Of a stretch of 64,000 nt of DNA, positions 34,737-46,360 are shown piece after piece; within the stretch, counting starts at the first letter, position 1, and every line of letters begins with the position of its first letter. The DNA comes from Hippophae tibetana (lineage: Eukaryota > Streptophyta > Magnoliopsida > Rosales > Elaeagnaceae). Under the pieces are notes generated by a model. That model had not been told where the DNA came from and did no database searches. It saw only the letters and a list, made by a program, of their open reading frames with translations. The translations under genes and the position numbers were made by a program. Where the stretch lies: the NCBI GenBank assembly GCA_037013495.1, contig CM072810.1:21893343-21957342 (forward strand), in the 5' to 3' direction.

Positions 34737-35640
34737 CTATGCTTCTATATAGACTTGATTTTCAAAAGAGGTACCATATGATATAGAAAGTTTAATAGAA
34801 GACACCATATGAGAAACTACTAGTTTGGCATATGTAAGATGAGTCTTTTCTAATAAAGACTTCATGTACTTAGATTGCTTGAGCATTAAACTACCATGTT
34901 TGAGTTTGGTGACTTCTATGACTAAAAAGTAATGTAAATTACCCATGTCCTTGAGAGATAACATTTTGTTTATAAGGTCAAAAAACCATGAGATTTTGAG
35001 ATCATGAGAGCCTTTTATGATAATGTCATCAACGTATATCACGACATACTAACAAAACTTATTGTTAATAAAGAAGAATAAAGTGTCATCAGCTTTAGAC
35101 TTGATGAAGCTAAATGCAAGTAGGGTAGCACTCAATTTATCAAACCAAGATCTTAGGGCTTGTTTTAACCCTTAGATAGACTTGATCAGTTTGCACACAT
35201 GATTTGATTGGTTAACAACAACAAAACCGGGGACTTGCTTCATGTAAAATTATTTTGTAATGGTTCCATTGAGAAAGACATTTTAATATCTAGTTTGTTT
35301 AAAAAACCAGTAAAATGCAAGAGCCATCGTGAGAATAATAAATTCTTACAGTACTAAACTTTACAATAGGGTTAAAGGTTTCTAAATAATCAAAGCATGC
35401 AAGTTGCAAGAAAAATTTGACTACAACTCTAGCCCTTTGTTTATCCAAGGTACCATCAGATAGTTCTTTGACACAAAATACCTATTTTTTGTAAATGATC
35501 TTCCTGTAATGTGGATGAGGTATTAATACCCTTGTCTGATTTTAATCAAGGCATCACATTCGCATTTCATAGCTTCAAACCAGTCAATGTTTTGAAAAGC
35601 TTCCTTAACATTTTTGGGTAATGGAATATTTTTAGCAGCA
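34737..35640 (-). pseudogene. Copia-2 reverse transcriptase (broken)
   Basis: The frame at 34,737-35,042 (101 residues) begins 'MIYVDDIIIKGSHD', with the catalytic Y-V-D-D intact, and continues 'LSLKDMGNLHYFL' and 'LKQSKYMKSLLEKTHL', all standard copia RT blocks. Farther right (35,050-35,600) the minus strand gives decayed upstream RT, including the 'GFKQ..G.DY..TF.PV.K' and 'LNG' regions in broken form. Element 5' half follows to the right. Confidence 0.85.
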
Positions 35641-36950
35641 AAGAATGCTTTGGATTGAGTTACTACAACCTTGGATCTTTCCATTATAGAATGATTATTT
35701 ATTGGAAGGGTTTGGTAGTAATTGTTTGATAGATGTGAATAAAAGGAAAATTAAGTATGGAGAATTAATCTAAAGGTGAAGTTGGTTTGGGCACTTGTTC
35801 AATGGAGAAAGAAGCATATTGTATAGGAGAATTAACAAGTAAAATTTGATTATGAGAAGAAGATGGAATAGAGGTAGGTTGAATAGGAGATCTTTGAACA
35901 TGCTCAAAAGAAGAAATAATGTTAAGGGTAGGCTTGTAGAGAACAAGTACAAAAATTCTTGTTGGACATGGCATATAAGGCTCTTTGTGTTGGTTAGTTT
36001 TAGCAAAAGGAAATCATGTTTCATCAAAAACAACATTGCAAGACAAGATAAGTTTACCAAAAGAGGTAAGACATTTATACCCTTTTTGCATAGGATAGTA
36101 GCCAAGTAACACACATGATTAAGGTTTGAAATCAAACTTATGATTATGATAAGGCTTCATATGAGGAACATTTGCAACCAAAGACTCGAAACAGTGTATA
36201 ATCTGGTGGTTTGGATGTCAAGACTTCATAAGGACTGTTGAGATCAAGTATTAATGTAGGTAAACTGTTTATGAGGAAAAAAAATGAAGAAAGTCTCATC
36301 CCAATATTTTAAAGGCATAAAGCTCTATGCAAGCAATGTAAGCCCCATTTTAGTAACATACTTATGCTTCCTTTCTACCAAGCCATTTTGTTATGGCGTA
36401 TAAGGACATGAAATTTGTTGTTTATTCCCCTAAGCAATTAGCATTTGATTGAAAGAATTAAACTATAAACTCTTCACCCCCATCAAATTGAAGCACCATT
36501 ATTTGAGTGCCACTTAACAATTCTACTTTAGTTTTGAACAAAACAAAGGCTTGCCTTACACAAGATTTGGCTTTCAAAAAATATATCCCAAAATATCTTG
36601 AATAGTCATTAGTAAACAAGACATACCAATTAAAACTATTGGAAGATAGCATGGGTGAAGGACCCAAACATTTGCATGCATTTTTTCAAGTAAAATGAAA
36701 CTTTTATTTATTGATGAAGTAAAGGGTAGTTTATGACACTTGTCCATTTAATGAGATGAAGACACAATACTTTGATCACCAAGTATATTTGTAAACTTTC
36801 CAAAACTACTAAGAATAGTTTTAATTATCATGGAATGACTATGACCCAGTCTATTTTGCCACAAATCAAAAACATAATGAGAGTTATCATTACTTGTAAT
36901 GTTAGATCCTTAATTCTTAGAACAAGAGTCAATAGTGGCTTGAACCTGAG
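35641..36950 (-). pseudogene. Copia-2 integrase and linker (broken)
   Basis: The frame at 36,458-36,667 contains 'LFTNDYSRYFGIYFLKAKS' and 'IMVLQFDGGEEFIV', the copia integrase core with its first two catalytic aspartates (in NDYSR and in FDGGEEF). 36,020-36,420 carries the rest of the core and the 'GY' tail in other frames. 35,765-36,135 is the low-complexity linker between integrase and RT. Frame breaks exclude function. Confidence 0.8.
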
Positions 36951-37499
36951 CTATATGAGCTTGTCTAAGTAATTTGTGACCTGAGATCTATTGTTGAGAA
37001 ATATGTTCAAGGTATACAACTCATTGTTAAGCCTTACTTCATTAAGCATTACCCCCATTGATTTTTCCTTCACATAACAATATTTAGGATGAAATTCCAT
37101 GAAAATTGAGTTTCCTTTAGTAAATTGAGAAACAGTGAGACGACTCTTTGTTGTATTTGAAACATGTAGCGTATTCTTCAAAAGGAAATTTCTATTAGAG
37201 CCTTTATTAAATGAGAAATAATTCATACCAATGCTTGAAATTTGCAAAGCATCATCATTGCCTCTCAAAAATTATTCTTATTGAGTATTAGCCTTTATGG
37301 TTGCAGATAGATTGGTTGGATTAGAGATTACATGAAGAGAGGTTCTTGGATCTAAATACCAAGTAGGATCATTGGAAATCAAGGAATATTTTTATGTAGT
37401 ATGCATTACTAAGAGAACAATGTGTGCATGAGACTAAATTTTTAAGTTTCCATTGGTAGATTGAGTGTAATCTGGGTATTGCACATTAGGCACAATTAG
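36951..37499 (-). pseudogene. Copia-2 protease and pre-integrase region (broken)
   Basis: The frame at 36,951-37,268 (105 residues) contains 'LLKNTLHVSNTTKSRLTVSQ' and 'FTKGNSIFMEFHPKYCYVK', the standard copia segment between the aspartic protease active site and the GAG-pre-integrase domain. The protease D-S-G motif is expected near 37,350-37,420 and was not clearly recovered. Some of the region is scrambled by small indels. Confidence 0.75.
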
Positions 37500-38880
37500 C
37501 TATAAAGAAGAAAAAGATTTTAAGGACAAACTGAATTTTGCATAGGGACCATGGAATTTATTTGAGAAGGGGGTTGATTATAGTTTCGTGTTTGCAAAAT
37601 AGGAGTTATGTGTTGTGCCATGTTAACTGAGGGTTTATAAGATGAATTTTGAGGGAAAGAGAATTGATGAGGAAGTTGATGGAAAGGTTGAGATGTATTT
37701 TGAGAAAAATGTCGAGAAGGATTCACAAATGTTTATTGAGGAAAGTAAGGTTGTTGAGAATAAGATTATTAGGGTTGATTGAATAGAATGTTTGGTGTTT
37801 TAAAGGGTTGATTAAAATGAGCTTGCCCTCTTTGATTAGTGACAACAACAAATTATTAATTAAATGTATTCCAACATGATCTGACAAAGGGCCCAATTCT
37901 TCCACAGATTTTCCATTGTGGTTTTGAGCTATTGTTAAAATTTCTTCCTTTGTTTCTATTTCTATAAGGATCAAAAGATTGATTATGAAAAAACATTTGT
38001 TAGGTTGTTGAAAACCAGAGCAAATTCCATTTGTGCCAATGCCATTGATTCTATTCATTGTAGAGTTTTGATTAAAATGAGAAACATTAAAATATGTATT
38101 TCCATTATAGCTAGTGTTTGCAAAATTTATAAAAGAAAGATTTACTTAACTTACTTCATTCAGAATACTCAAAATTTGATTAACAACATTGGCATTTGTT
38201 GGGGGTAATCCAAGACTCCCTTTGAGATAACAAGATTTACATTTTTTGTGGGTAGCAAGTTTACTTCAACATTTCTTCTTTATAGCATCCCTTCTTGAGC
38301 AAGAAGCTTATGATTCAATTTTTGAACACTAATGCCACCTTATTGCATAGTTTTTATAACTTAATCATAATCAATATCCAATCCATTGCAAATGGCAAGT
38401 ACTTGATTATCCTTACTAAATATGGAACCTGCTGATCTCGGTTGTGAAGAAAGAGTTTGAATTTTTCGAATGTAATCACTGACTCATATACCCCATTTCT
38501 TGATGGAATTTAACTTAGCCTTGTATTCATAATCTTAGGTCTTTACTATAAAACAAAATGGCTTTCAAGGATTGTCCAAATCATATAGCTAGTATCACAT
38601 CACTCACTTTCTTGATGAAGTCTTGAATTATGGAGTTGATTAACCAAGAAAAAATCACTTTGTCTTGCCTTATCCAGTATCTAAAATTTAAATTAATAGT
38701 ACCATCTCCGTTCATCTTCATAGGGAATGGTAGTATACTAGATAAAAAACCATCAATTTCATAACTTCTAAGAACACTCTAGTCATCTATTTTCTCCATT
38801 CAGGATAGCTATCCTTATCGAGCTTGATGAATGATAATCATTACGAAAAGGAGTTAATTCTTTTTTTGTTTTGTTTTATA
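37500..38880 (-). pseudogene. Copia-2 gag (broken)
   Basis: The minus strand gives a serine/glutamine/proline-rich tail (37,520-37,726), then a partial zinc knuckle near 37,860-37,905 ('CGRIGPFVRSCWNTF'). Farther up, about 38,640-38,720, comes 'WIRQDKVIFSWLINSIIQDF', the hallmark 'W...D..+.SWL..S+...' block of copia gag. Near 38,400-38,470 'YIRKIQTLSSQ' precedes 'ICNGLDIDYD'. Frameshifts separate every block. The 5' end approaches the CACTA-1 insertion. Confidence 0.8.
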
Positions 38881-39964
38881 GTTCCCATGTTTCTTTGCAT
38901 TTCATTAACTAGATCAAATAGTGTTGGTTGACACGTAGATTCGACGATACGTTCTACATGTGAACTGATGCTACACACGTTTTTATTTTCCTTTTCTCTT
39001 CTTTCTCCCCATCCAGACATAACATATTTTTCCAATGCTGTGTAAACTCAAAATCCAAATTGACCGATGACTCCTTCCTCCACTCTTTCTCATTTTTTGG
39101 CCACCTCTAACCACCAATTCCGACGCTGTTTAGTGGGTTTTCTTCCTTTCCAATTTCTCTTCTAGATCCCCCATTTTTTTTAGAGAAATACTCAATTTTT
39201 TATACGTATTTTCTCACTTACAAAACACAATTTTTCTTCATTTTTTTCAATTCATTTTTTCACTTCATTTACTCATGTAAGTATTTCTATGATTTATTTT
39301 ACACTTATTTTTCATATTTCTTTATTTTTGTATATTATATGTTATTATTTATGTGTATAAAGTTTTGTATTATTAAATGAAAGATATTTGTTTATTTTCT
39401 CACTATATTTGCATTTATATTATGAGATTTCTAAATAATTTGTAGTTATTATGATGAGATTGAATATCACATTTGTTTTATATGTCTGTATATATAGAGA
39501 TTTAAAATGCTCATTGTACATATATATTTCATATCTTTTCTTGATCATGATATATCTGGATGGTTATAATGAAATTAAATTGAAAATAAAATTACTCTAT
39601 TATAATAAAAGGGGAATATGTTAATAAGAATAATTATTAATTTATCAAGTTGTGTATTGTTAGTATATAGGTAAATTACTCTGGTTGATATTATGATTTG
39701 TTAAAATGAATGTTTAAGGTTGTTAAATTGAATTCAATTATTTTTGATATAATAATGTGTTAAAATTCAATTATTTTTGAGAAAATTAAATTAAGGATAA
39801 TGTATTAACAAAAGAGAGAGACAAAAGTATACTATTTTATGTGAGTAACATTTGAAAAGTCTCCAACTATATTAAAGAGGTGTATACAAGTCCTTTTTGT
39901 TTTATAATAGTACCATATTGGTATTTATTTTAAAAATATATAAAAAACTTTTTGCAGATATTTC

Positions 39965-41187
39965 ATGGATCATAAGGTACCAAAGTTTGTAAATTCAAAT
40001 GATCCATTGGGGTATTTGAAAAGAAAGGGTTGGGTAAATATACATGATGCTCCACTTAACCCATATAATAGAGTGCCCATTCTATTTGATGCTACTAGTA
40101 ATCCATTATGGGAAAATGGACAACAATTGAAATCTTCTATTGGTAGACTTGTGAAGTTAAGTGTATCAATAAATATAACTAATTATATTTATTGTATCTT
40201 TTTTGTATAATATCTTATCTAAAATGTGTGTTTTTACATAATCGTTTTAAAGTCCCTCACTCTTGGATGAGCAAGTGTTATAAGATTGCAAATAAGGTAT
40301 AGAAGGAATAAAAAAATTCCAAATTGGCTAAAAATTATGTGTTTCTAACCACTTAATGAAGTAGAACTATACAAAATCCCTGAAGAACACCCCTAAATTG
40401 AACCCCAAATATGGAAAGACTTCATAGATTATAGACGTATAAATTAATTTCAAATTATTAGGGAATAACATCAGAATATACAAATGCATAATATTTTTTC
40501 TAACCATACTCAGAGGTCTTCAAATCCTAAAGTTAGATAAAAAATGGTATTATTAAGTTGTTAATTTATAAATACTTTTATATTTATTTTTTCTCAAATT
40601 CAAGTTGATATCATGGTTAATAAATTTATCTAATTTATGTAGGAAGCTAAATTGGGTAACGGTTACCCGACCTGAATTGTATATAGAAATAAAGACCCCC
40701 CAAAATGAAGAATTCAAGACCAATGACTAAACAAGGAGAAGAACAACTAAATAAGTTGGTCAATAATTTAACTTGATACAAATTCCTTATGATATTTTCT
40801 AATTGAGGTAGTAATGTATGATATGTTTGTTTGTTTTATTATTTGTAGAGAGATGTTATATATCATGCATTTGGATACGAGCATTCTGGTTGTGTTATGA
40901 GAGGAAGCCAATATGATGGTTTTATGGAGTTTTTTAACATTCCAAAACAGAAACCTTAGATGGTCAGTAAGGAGAAGTACTGTAAAATTGAAGAAGAATT
41001 CACATCTTTTAAGGCCTTAGTGTTAAGTGAGATTTCCACTTTAAAGGAATATCAATCACAACACATGTCAGGCATGATAGTATACTACAATCAGGGCATG
41101 CCTTATTGGCTTGGCATACAACCATCTATGCCAGTCATGCCATCATCCATGCCAAGCATTCCACCCATACAATCCTATGGTGCCTAA
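39965..41187 (+). pseudogene. Ptta/En/Spm family transposon protein, 5' exons
   Basis: Starts 'MDHKVPKFVNSNDPLGYLKR'; residues about 36-65 read 'RVPILFDATSNPLWENGQQL' then 'KSSIGRLVK', matching the plant transposase Ptta/En/Spm motif (FN..GQPIG.N...L.S.IG.LVR). After an intron-like gap, 40,245-40,540 gives 'WMSKCYKIANKV' and 'WKDFIDYRRI' in shifting frames. 40,640-40,700 gives 'VTRPELYIEIKTPQNEEFKT'. 40,851-40,957 gives 'AFGYEHSGCVMRGSQYDGF', then a stop. 40,960-41,187 has a short coiled-coil-like stretch followed by a Met/Pro-rich tail. At least three stops or frameshifts make it a pseudogene. Introns are assumed from GT/AG positions and AT-rich gaps. Confidence 0.75.
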
Positions 41188-41199
41188 CCTATATCCTGT

Positions 41200-42155
41200 A
41201 TGAGAAATAGTCATCCTATCAGTCCTCCCTTTATGCCACGAATGCAGATGAAATCAAGTAGTGATTCAATATCTCCAATGCAATTTGTGCATTCTTACCA
41301 TCCATCACATCATGATGAATTTTTTGATGAAATTGTCCTTCCAATAGCTACCCCACATAGAAGTCCTCCTCTATTTGATGAATCATTTATGATAAAATTT
41401 AAAGTTTATGTAGATAGTCTATTATTTTTATTTTTTTATTATATATAATGTTTAATTTTTTTACAAAATATGAAATGTTTTTTGAAACATCCATCATCAA
41501 CATACTATGTTGCCATTGGAATGGTACAACAATTGGGCGATGATCGAATGATTCATAATCAATATTTTCCAAATTATTGGCGAATAGTAATTGATCAATC
41601 GTTGCTCCATGATTGTCAACTACATGTGCCTTATGATGCTACCATAGTCCAAGAAGCGGTTGGACAATATATGGCTTGGTCGTCGAGTCAAGTTGTGATA
41701 AATTTTGACATGGTACTATTTTTGTACTTAAGATAACATTTTTTTACTACTTCTATTATATTATTATTCTTTTATTGTTACTAATATATATAATACCTAT
41801 TCTTTAGTCTATTATACCAGAATTTGTAAGTGTGACACATTTAAGAGATACAAAGCAACAAAGCAAGTATCTCATGGTAAATTTATGTCTACTAGGCAAT
41901 CATTGCGCACTAAGTCATTCAAGAAGAAGGCATAGAAAAAGTATAGTTATGATTATGCTATAAACTTCAACAAAAATTTTGGATCTTTGATGACTATTGT
42001 TAAGAGAAAGACTAGCATAAATGATGGATGGACTATGCCACTTCCTAGAGAAATTTTTGGTGTAGACATTGGCCAAACATATAAATCGATCGAGTGCATA
42101 TTGCAGCTCTTTGAATATCAAATGATCGATTTAAGTATAATTCAAGTGTGGACAA
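41200..42155 (+). pseudogene. CACTA-1 protein, middle exons
   Basis: The 41,200-41,440 frame is rich in His, Pro, Ser and Met and of unknown role. 41,470-41,720 encodes 'YYVAIGMVQQLGDDRMIHNQ', then 'YFPNYWRIVIDQSLLHDCQL' and 'QEAVGQYMAWSSSQVV', which I recognise as the A.G.V....IHG....V.V......LP.P......+.A.G..V.WP pattern of plant CACTA-associated proteins. 41,946-42,155 encodes 'FGSLMTIVKRKTSINDGWTM', 'FGVDIGQTYKSIECILQL' and a Trp-Thr-Lys end, the segment that normally lies just before the Ulp1 catalytic domain. An in-frame stop occurs near 41,934. Confidence 0.65.
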
Positions 42156-42249
42156 AGTGAGTCCTCAATCAGTAAATAACTTTCATTTGTGTAGAACATA
42201 TATAATTATATTTGTATTCTCTAATTATTTATATATTTCTTTTATATAA

Positions 42250-43106
42250 GGCATGTTATTATCGACTTCAAGCTAATCACTCATCACATTTAGCAATGTT
42301 CTATGATTCTTCATTTGTCAATCAATATCAAGATAAGGATGTTAGCATTAGAGCTAAACAATTATGTGATAGGGAATTAACACTTAACAAAAATCAAAAG
42401 TTGATAATCCCTTGGCCACTAAAGTTTGAACAATGCCAAGATCATTGGATGTTGGTAATCCTTGATCTATATGGAAAATATGTTTGGTACTGTGACTCAG
42501 CTTCCATTGAATTGAGTAAAGATACAAAAGCAGTTGTTGAAATGTAGGAGTTATAGGTAGTTATTTTTTGTCTATTGTTCTTTGTAATATTTAATAAAAA
42601 AGTAACCGTTTCAAACTTTCTTAAGGCATGGAAGCTGTGGAATAAGAATAGGGGCATTGCTCGTAAAAAGATTCGTAAGCTTATATGGGATAAATTTATG
42701 GTATGTACAAGTGAATATTATAAATTTAATTAATTTTACTATTGAATAATAAAGATATTCGAATATGGAAAATAATGTACACTTTCTTTTTGTAGGTTTC
42801 ACAACAAAATGATGGAGTCACGTGTGATTACTATGTCATGAAGTTTATGAACGAAATCATCACAAATATCAAAATTCCAATTAAAGATGTGGTAATCGCT
42901 TTTACCAATATACCTTTTTAACATATATGAGTTTTTTTTGTGAATTCATGAAATTATATTCTTATTTTAAATTTAAATACATGTAGTTCTTTGGTTGGAA
43001 CAAGTTGGGCTATGATATGCAATTTTTTGATGATTTACGAGAGGAATGGACAGAACACATGATTCAAATTATATCATCACAAGAAGAATATGACGATTTT
43101 GAATAG
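42250..43106 (+). pseudogene. Ulp1-like C48 cysteine protease domain (CACTA-1)
   Basis: Four exon-like blocks: 42,250-42,547, about 42,625-42,702, about 42,798-42,890 and about 42,985-43,106. Block 1 holds 'QCQDHWMLVILDLYGKYVWY' then 'CDSA', giving the catalytic His (DHW) and Asp (CDSA). Block 3 holds 'QQNDGVTCDYYVMKFM', giving the catalytic Cys. Block 4 ends 'LREEWTEHMIQII' and a stop at 43,104-43,106. The C48 family processes SUMO/ubiquitin-like tags, and copies occur in plant MULE and CACTA transposons; substrate here is unknown. All three catalytic residues are visible and splice sites look plausible, but block 1 ends with an in-frame TAG, and upstream exons are broken. Confidence 0.8.
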
Positions 43107-43910
43107 TATATGACAACATCATGTTAATTTTTATAATGCTTTAATTTCTCTATTCTTGTGTCTAAAGTTTGGGTAGCTTGTTTGATGGATGTTTATGTGT
43201 TCATGTATTTAGGGGAATGAATTGTTATATGGACCTGTTTGTTGCCCAAAATTCATCTCATCTCTCTTGCCTAGTTTCTTGGTATGACAATATCATGATA
43301 GTCATTAGCTAGCCAAGTACAAGAAAACCACCAAGAATCATCATATCTTCAAAATTAATTGTTATTTCATCCCAAGGAAATACAAAAGTATTAGTTTATG
43401 GGCACCAAAACTCAACCAACCCAAATAACAAATCAAAGTAACACTTGACTTCATACTTAGAGCTCATTATAGCATTAAAAATACCAGTTTGATTTTAGAT
43501 AGCTTCATATTTTATAGACAAAAGATTAATACAGTACTAATATGATTTGGAAGGGATGGGGTTATTATTATATTACTCTGATGTCGATGTGGTAATCTCT
43601 TTTACTAATCTTTTAAAATATGTAAGTTATTTTTTGTGAATTCATGATATTACATTCTTATTTTGAATTTAATTACATGTAGTTCTTTGGTTGGAACAAG
43701 TCGGGCTATGATATGCAATATTTTGATGATTTACGAGAACAATGACAGAACACATGGTTCAAATTATAACATTACAAGAAGAATCTAATGATCTTGAATA
43801 AAATAGGACAACACCATGGTAACTTTTATAATGCTTTAATTTCTTTATTCCTTTGTCTCTGAAGTTTGGGCTGCTTGTTTAAAGAATGTTTATGTGCTCA
43901 TGTATTTAGC
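43107..43910 (+). other. CACTA-1 3' non-coding segment
   Basis: Includes the 43,380-43,600 block that in CACTA-2 exists as both arms of a long inverted repeat. Here it is single-copy, which gives the ancestral arrangement. Confidence 0.6.
43680..43802 (+). pseudogene. Extra copy of the last protease exon (CACTA-1)
   Basis: 'gttctttggttggaacaagt' and the sequence after it repeats the last exon at 42,987-43,106 about 690 bp downstream, preceded by the same intron wording. A base loss after 'cgagaacaatg' breaks the frame. It shows a segmental duplication of the 3' end of the element. Confidence 0.8.
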
Positions 43911-44009
43911 GGGTGAAATTATAAATATAAAAAGATTAGAAGTTAATTTGAATTAAAAGTGGGTGAAATTCTAAATATCAAAAGATTAGAAGTTAATTTG
44001 AATTAAATT
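43911..44009. repeat. 50-bp tandem duplication at truncated F1 LTR end
   Basis: 'gggtgaaatt.taaatat...' followed by 'aaaagattagaagttaattt' occurs at 43,911-43,960 and again at 43,961-44,009. Confidence 0.85.
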
Positions 44010-45829
44010 TATGGGTCAAAATGCAATTAATGAAAGTTGAGTTTTCTGTGTAGGAGAAGGAGCCACTCGTGCCATTCACAATGCCCAACACCTACCGTTC
44101 GATCATCCAACCAATGGTCAAGATCTGGCGTGTGCAATCCAGATGCAACAAAAGAGAGTGGACCCGGTATTCTTGAATCACGCGGCTCGGCACCGAGTGA
44201 GGCCCACCTACAGTGTAGGTTGGCGTGCAGGGTGGGACCCACGTGTCGGTTGCGCAGAATTTCTCCTGAGGCGCATCACTCACCGTTGGATTAGTTGAAT
44301 GGTCCAGATTTAAGTGCATGGAATCAAGCTATCGCGCACCGAGCAGCTCGCCTATACTCCCGTACGACGCGGTTCATCGCATCAGTGTGTGCCATCGCAT
44401 TCCACCGAATAAGAAGCATCCACGTGTTTCCTCAATCTTCCAACCAATAATATGATGACACATGGCATGTATTTGGTAAAATAAAAACACAAAAATGACG
44501 CCCACTCACCAGCTCTTTCGGCGTCACCACGTGTCGAAGTCAGTTGTCGCACACTTCCAGCGCGATAAGATCTTGTGCGACGCGGTGTAGCTTCTCTCCA
44601 TGCGCCCGTTCTTCCCACCGAATGAAAGGCTACCACGTGTCTCTTTATATCTCACAGCCAATAAAATGATGACACATGGCATGCGTTTAAAGAAAAAAAA
44701 ATCAGAAAAGCGCAGAACGGTCTTCACGCGTGTTATTTCTTTTAACTCTTTACACGTATTTTTGTCCCCCAATACATGTATTTTGATAAAAAAAAATATT
44801 AATTGTAGAGGGGGATATATTCGGACGCGAGAAAAAATAGGGAGTTTTGGAGTTTGAGTTTTCAGTTTACATTTTTATTTCTCTTTCAATTTTCTCTTTC
44901 AATTTTCATTTTCCATTTTCTCCCTTTAATTTTTAGTTTTCTCTCTGTGTGTTTTCTACAACACGCAGAAATGTTTATTTAACATTTTTATGTTGTATTT
45001 TCTTAGAAAGTAGAGAGAAAGAAGACAACGAAGAAGAAGGAAAGGGAAGAAATTTATTATTCATTGAGGAATCGTGAAAGAGTTTTTCCTAATCTTTTTT
45101 ATTTTAAATTTTATTTCTCTGAAATGTTTTATTATTGTTGTGTTGTAATTTTAATTTCTGCTATGAACTAATTTATTTGTTCTAGGGTTGCAGTGTAGCT
45201 TAAATTATGAAACTTGAATTAATTATTTTTGAATGATTTATGGAACGGTTTTAAGTTGTTTATTTTATCTGTGCTTAATGCTGTTAATTATCGAAAGATT
45301 AATTAATTGATCTGTTACACTTAAATAAACTTGGAAAAGACATTTTTGTGTGTTGCTTGTGATAAAATAACGTATATATATAAGGGATAGGAATATACTT
45401 TTATTGTATGTGTAACTCTTTAAGAACTTAGAACTTAATAAATCTGGTTGAATTTAATTCTCATAGGAATATAGTGAATCATTTTAGCGAGATGTGTCTG
45501 TATGGAGCTCAGAAGAGATATATGGATAAATTAGGAGTTCTTGGTTAACAACTTAAAATACGAGAATATAAATCAAGAGAAAATATAATGATTCAAGTGG
45601 ATTAATTTGGTGAAACTGCAATCCTAGAATTTTCTTACAAACTGTTATAAAAATTAGTTAGTCAAACTGCATCAAATTATCGATTGTTTGGAAAAAATTA
45701 GGTTGAGATCATTTTAGTAATTAACGAACATTAGTAAAAAATCTCTGTGGGAACGATATTTTACTTATCATATTATTACTTGTGACCGTGTATACTTGCA
45801 CGATTTTATGTTCTCCAAAAAAGACAACA
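43915..45829 (+). mobile_element. F1 LTR inside CACTA-1 (5' tip lost)
   Basis: From about 43,980 onward it aligns with the F1 LTR at 55,816-57,529 and, inverted, with 176-2148, and it ends CAAGACAACA-type at 45,829. The first 170 bases or so present in the other F1 copies are missing and replaced by the 50-bp tandem duplication. CACTA sequence resumes at 45,830 ('tgaaccagttgt'), parallel to 58,262 in CACTA-2. No internal domain, so it is a solo LTR. A clear 5-bp duplication is not preserved. Confidence 0.75.
44236..44690 (+). promoter_or_regulatory. G-box/ABRE cluster with duplicated module
   Basis: CACGTGT(C) at about 44,240, 44,421, 44,528 and 44,633. The stretch 44,395-44,475 (CACGTGT, then 'ccaaccaataa.atgatgac', then 'acatggcatg') is repeated at 44,612-44,690 with mismatches. 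The F1 copy at 56.4 kb has one such module. This is the likely U3 promoter/enhancer of the LTR. Confidence 0.6.
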
Positions 45830-46189
45830 ATGAACCAGTTGTTTTTTGCTTAAAATTCATCTTATCTCTCTTACTAAGTTTCTTGGTCACTATGGTGGTG
45901 ATTGTAAGCAAACCAAGTTTCTTCTCCTTGAAATAAAGTGAGAATATCACAAAATCCATGACAAAAGAAACGACATCATTTTATTTGTAATTTAAGTTAA
46001 ATATATATAAAAAATATTTTTTTGTAATAAATTTAATTCTCAAGTAATTAATTAATATTTAATTTTTCAATTAAATTGTATTATTTAAACTTTGTTAAAT
46101 AGATTTTGGTTTTTTTTGCTATTATGTGATCGAATATAGGTTTTGAGTATAGTAGAAAATGAGTAAAATGTGTAAAAAAAAAATACATA

Positions 46190-46296
46190 ACTTAAACTTA
46201 AAGTCGATTCAACGCATGAACCAACTTTAAATTTTAAGTCTCTTAATTTAAAGTCGATTCACCTAACCGACTTTAATGCATGATTTTGGCATAGTG
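46190..46296. repeat. CACTA-1 right terminal and subterminal repeats
   Basis: Repeats of AAAGTCGATT and its complement AACCGACTTT precede the terminus CATAGTG. En/Spm transposases bind such subterminal repeats. Confidence 0.75.
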
Positions 46297-46360
46297 AGAT
46301 TTCTAAAATTGTTTTCCATTTTTCTTCCTCTAAGGATGTCAAAGCTATATCATAAAAGTT
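46297..46360 (-). other. Copia-2 leader with decayed tRNA-iMet primer site
   Basis: The minus strand reads 'atgatatagctttgacatcc' just inside the LTR, matching the usual 'tggtatcagagctttgacatcc' arrangement with a few losses. A possible start 'atggaaaac' follows near 46,320. This places the 5' end of copia-2 to the right of CACTA-1 and so proves the nesting. Confidence 0.6.

Larger units (their letters stand above)
38914..46296 (+). mobile_element. CACTA-1 (En/Spm-type DNA transposon), nested in copia-2
   Basis: The right end is ...GGCATAGTG, i.e. CACTATGCCAAAA on the other strand, the standard CACTA terminus, with subterminal repeats of the 'AAAGTCGRTT' motif at 46,195-46,280. The left end is degraded: the transition from copia-2 gag leader to CACTA sequence shared with CACTA-2 lies at about 38,914. 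AGA may be the 3-bp target duplication (38,911-38,913 and 46,297-46,299). Length about 7.4 kb including a 1.9-kb F1 LTR. It carries a Ptta/En/Spm-type protein plus Ulp1-like protease, but no TNPD/TNP2-type transposase, so it is non-autonomous. Confidence 0.75.

Noticed and set aside
44027..44319. Cys/His-containing frames of 71-85 codons
   Set aside because: They lie in the less AT-rich U3 part of an F1 LTR, overlap on both strands, and are not conserved in the other two F1 copies.
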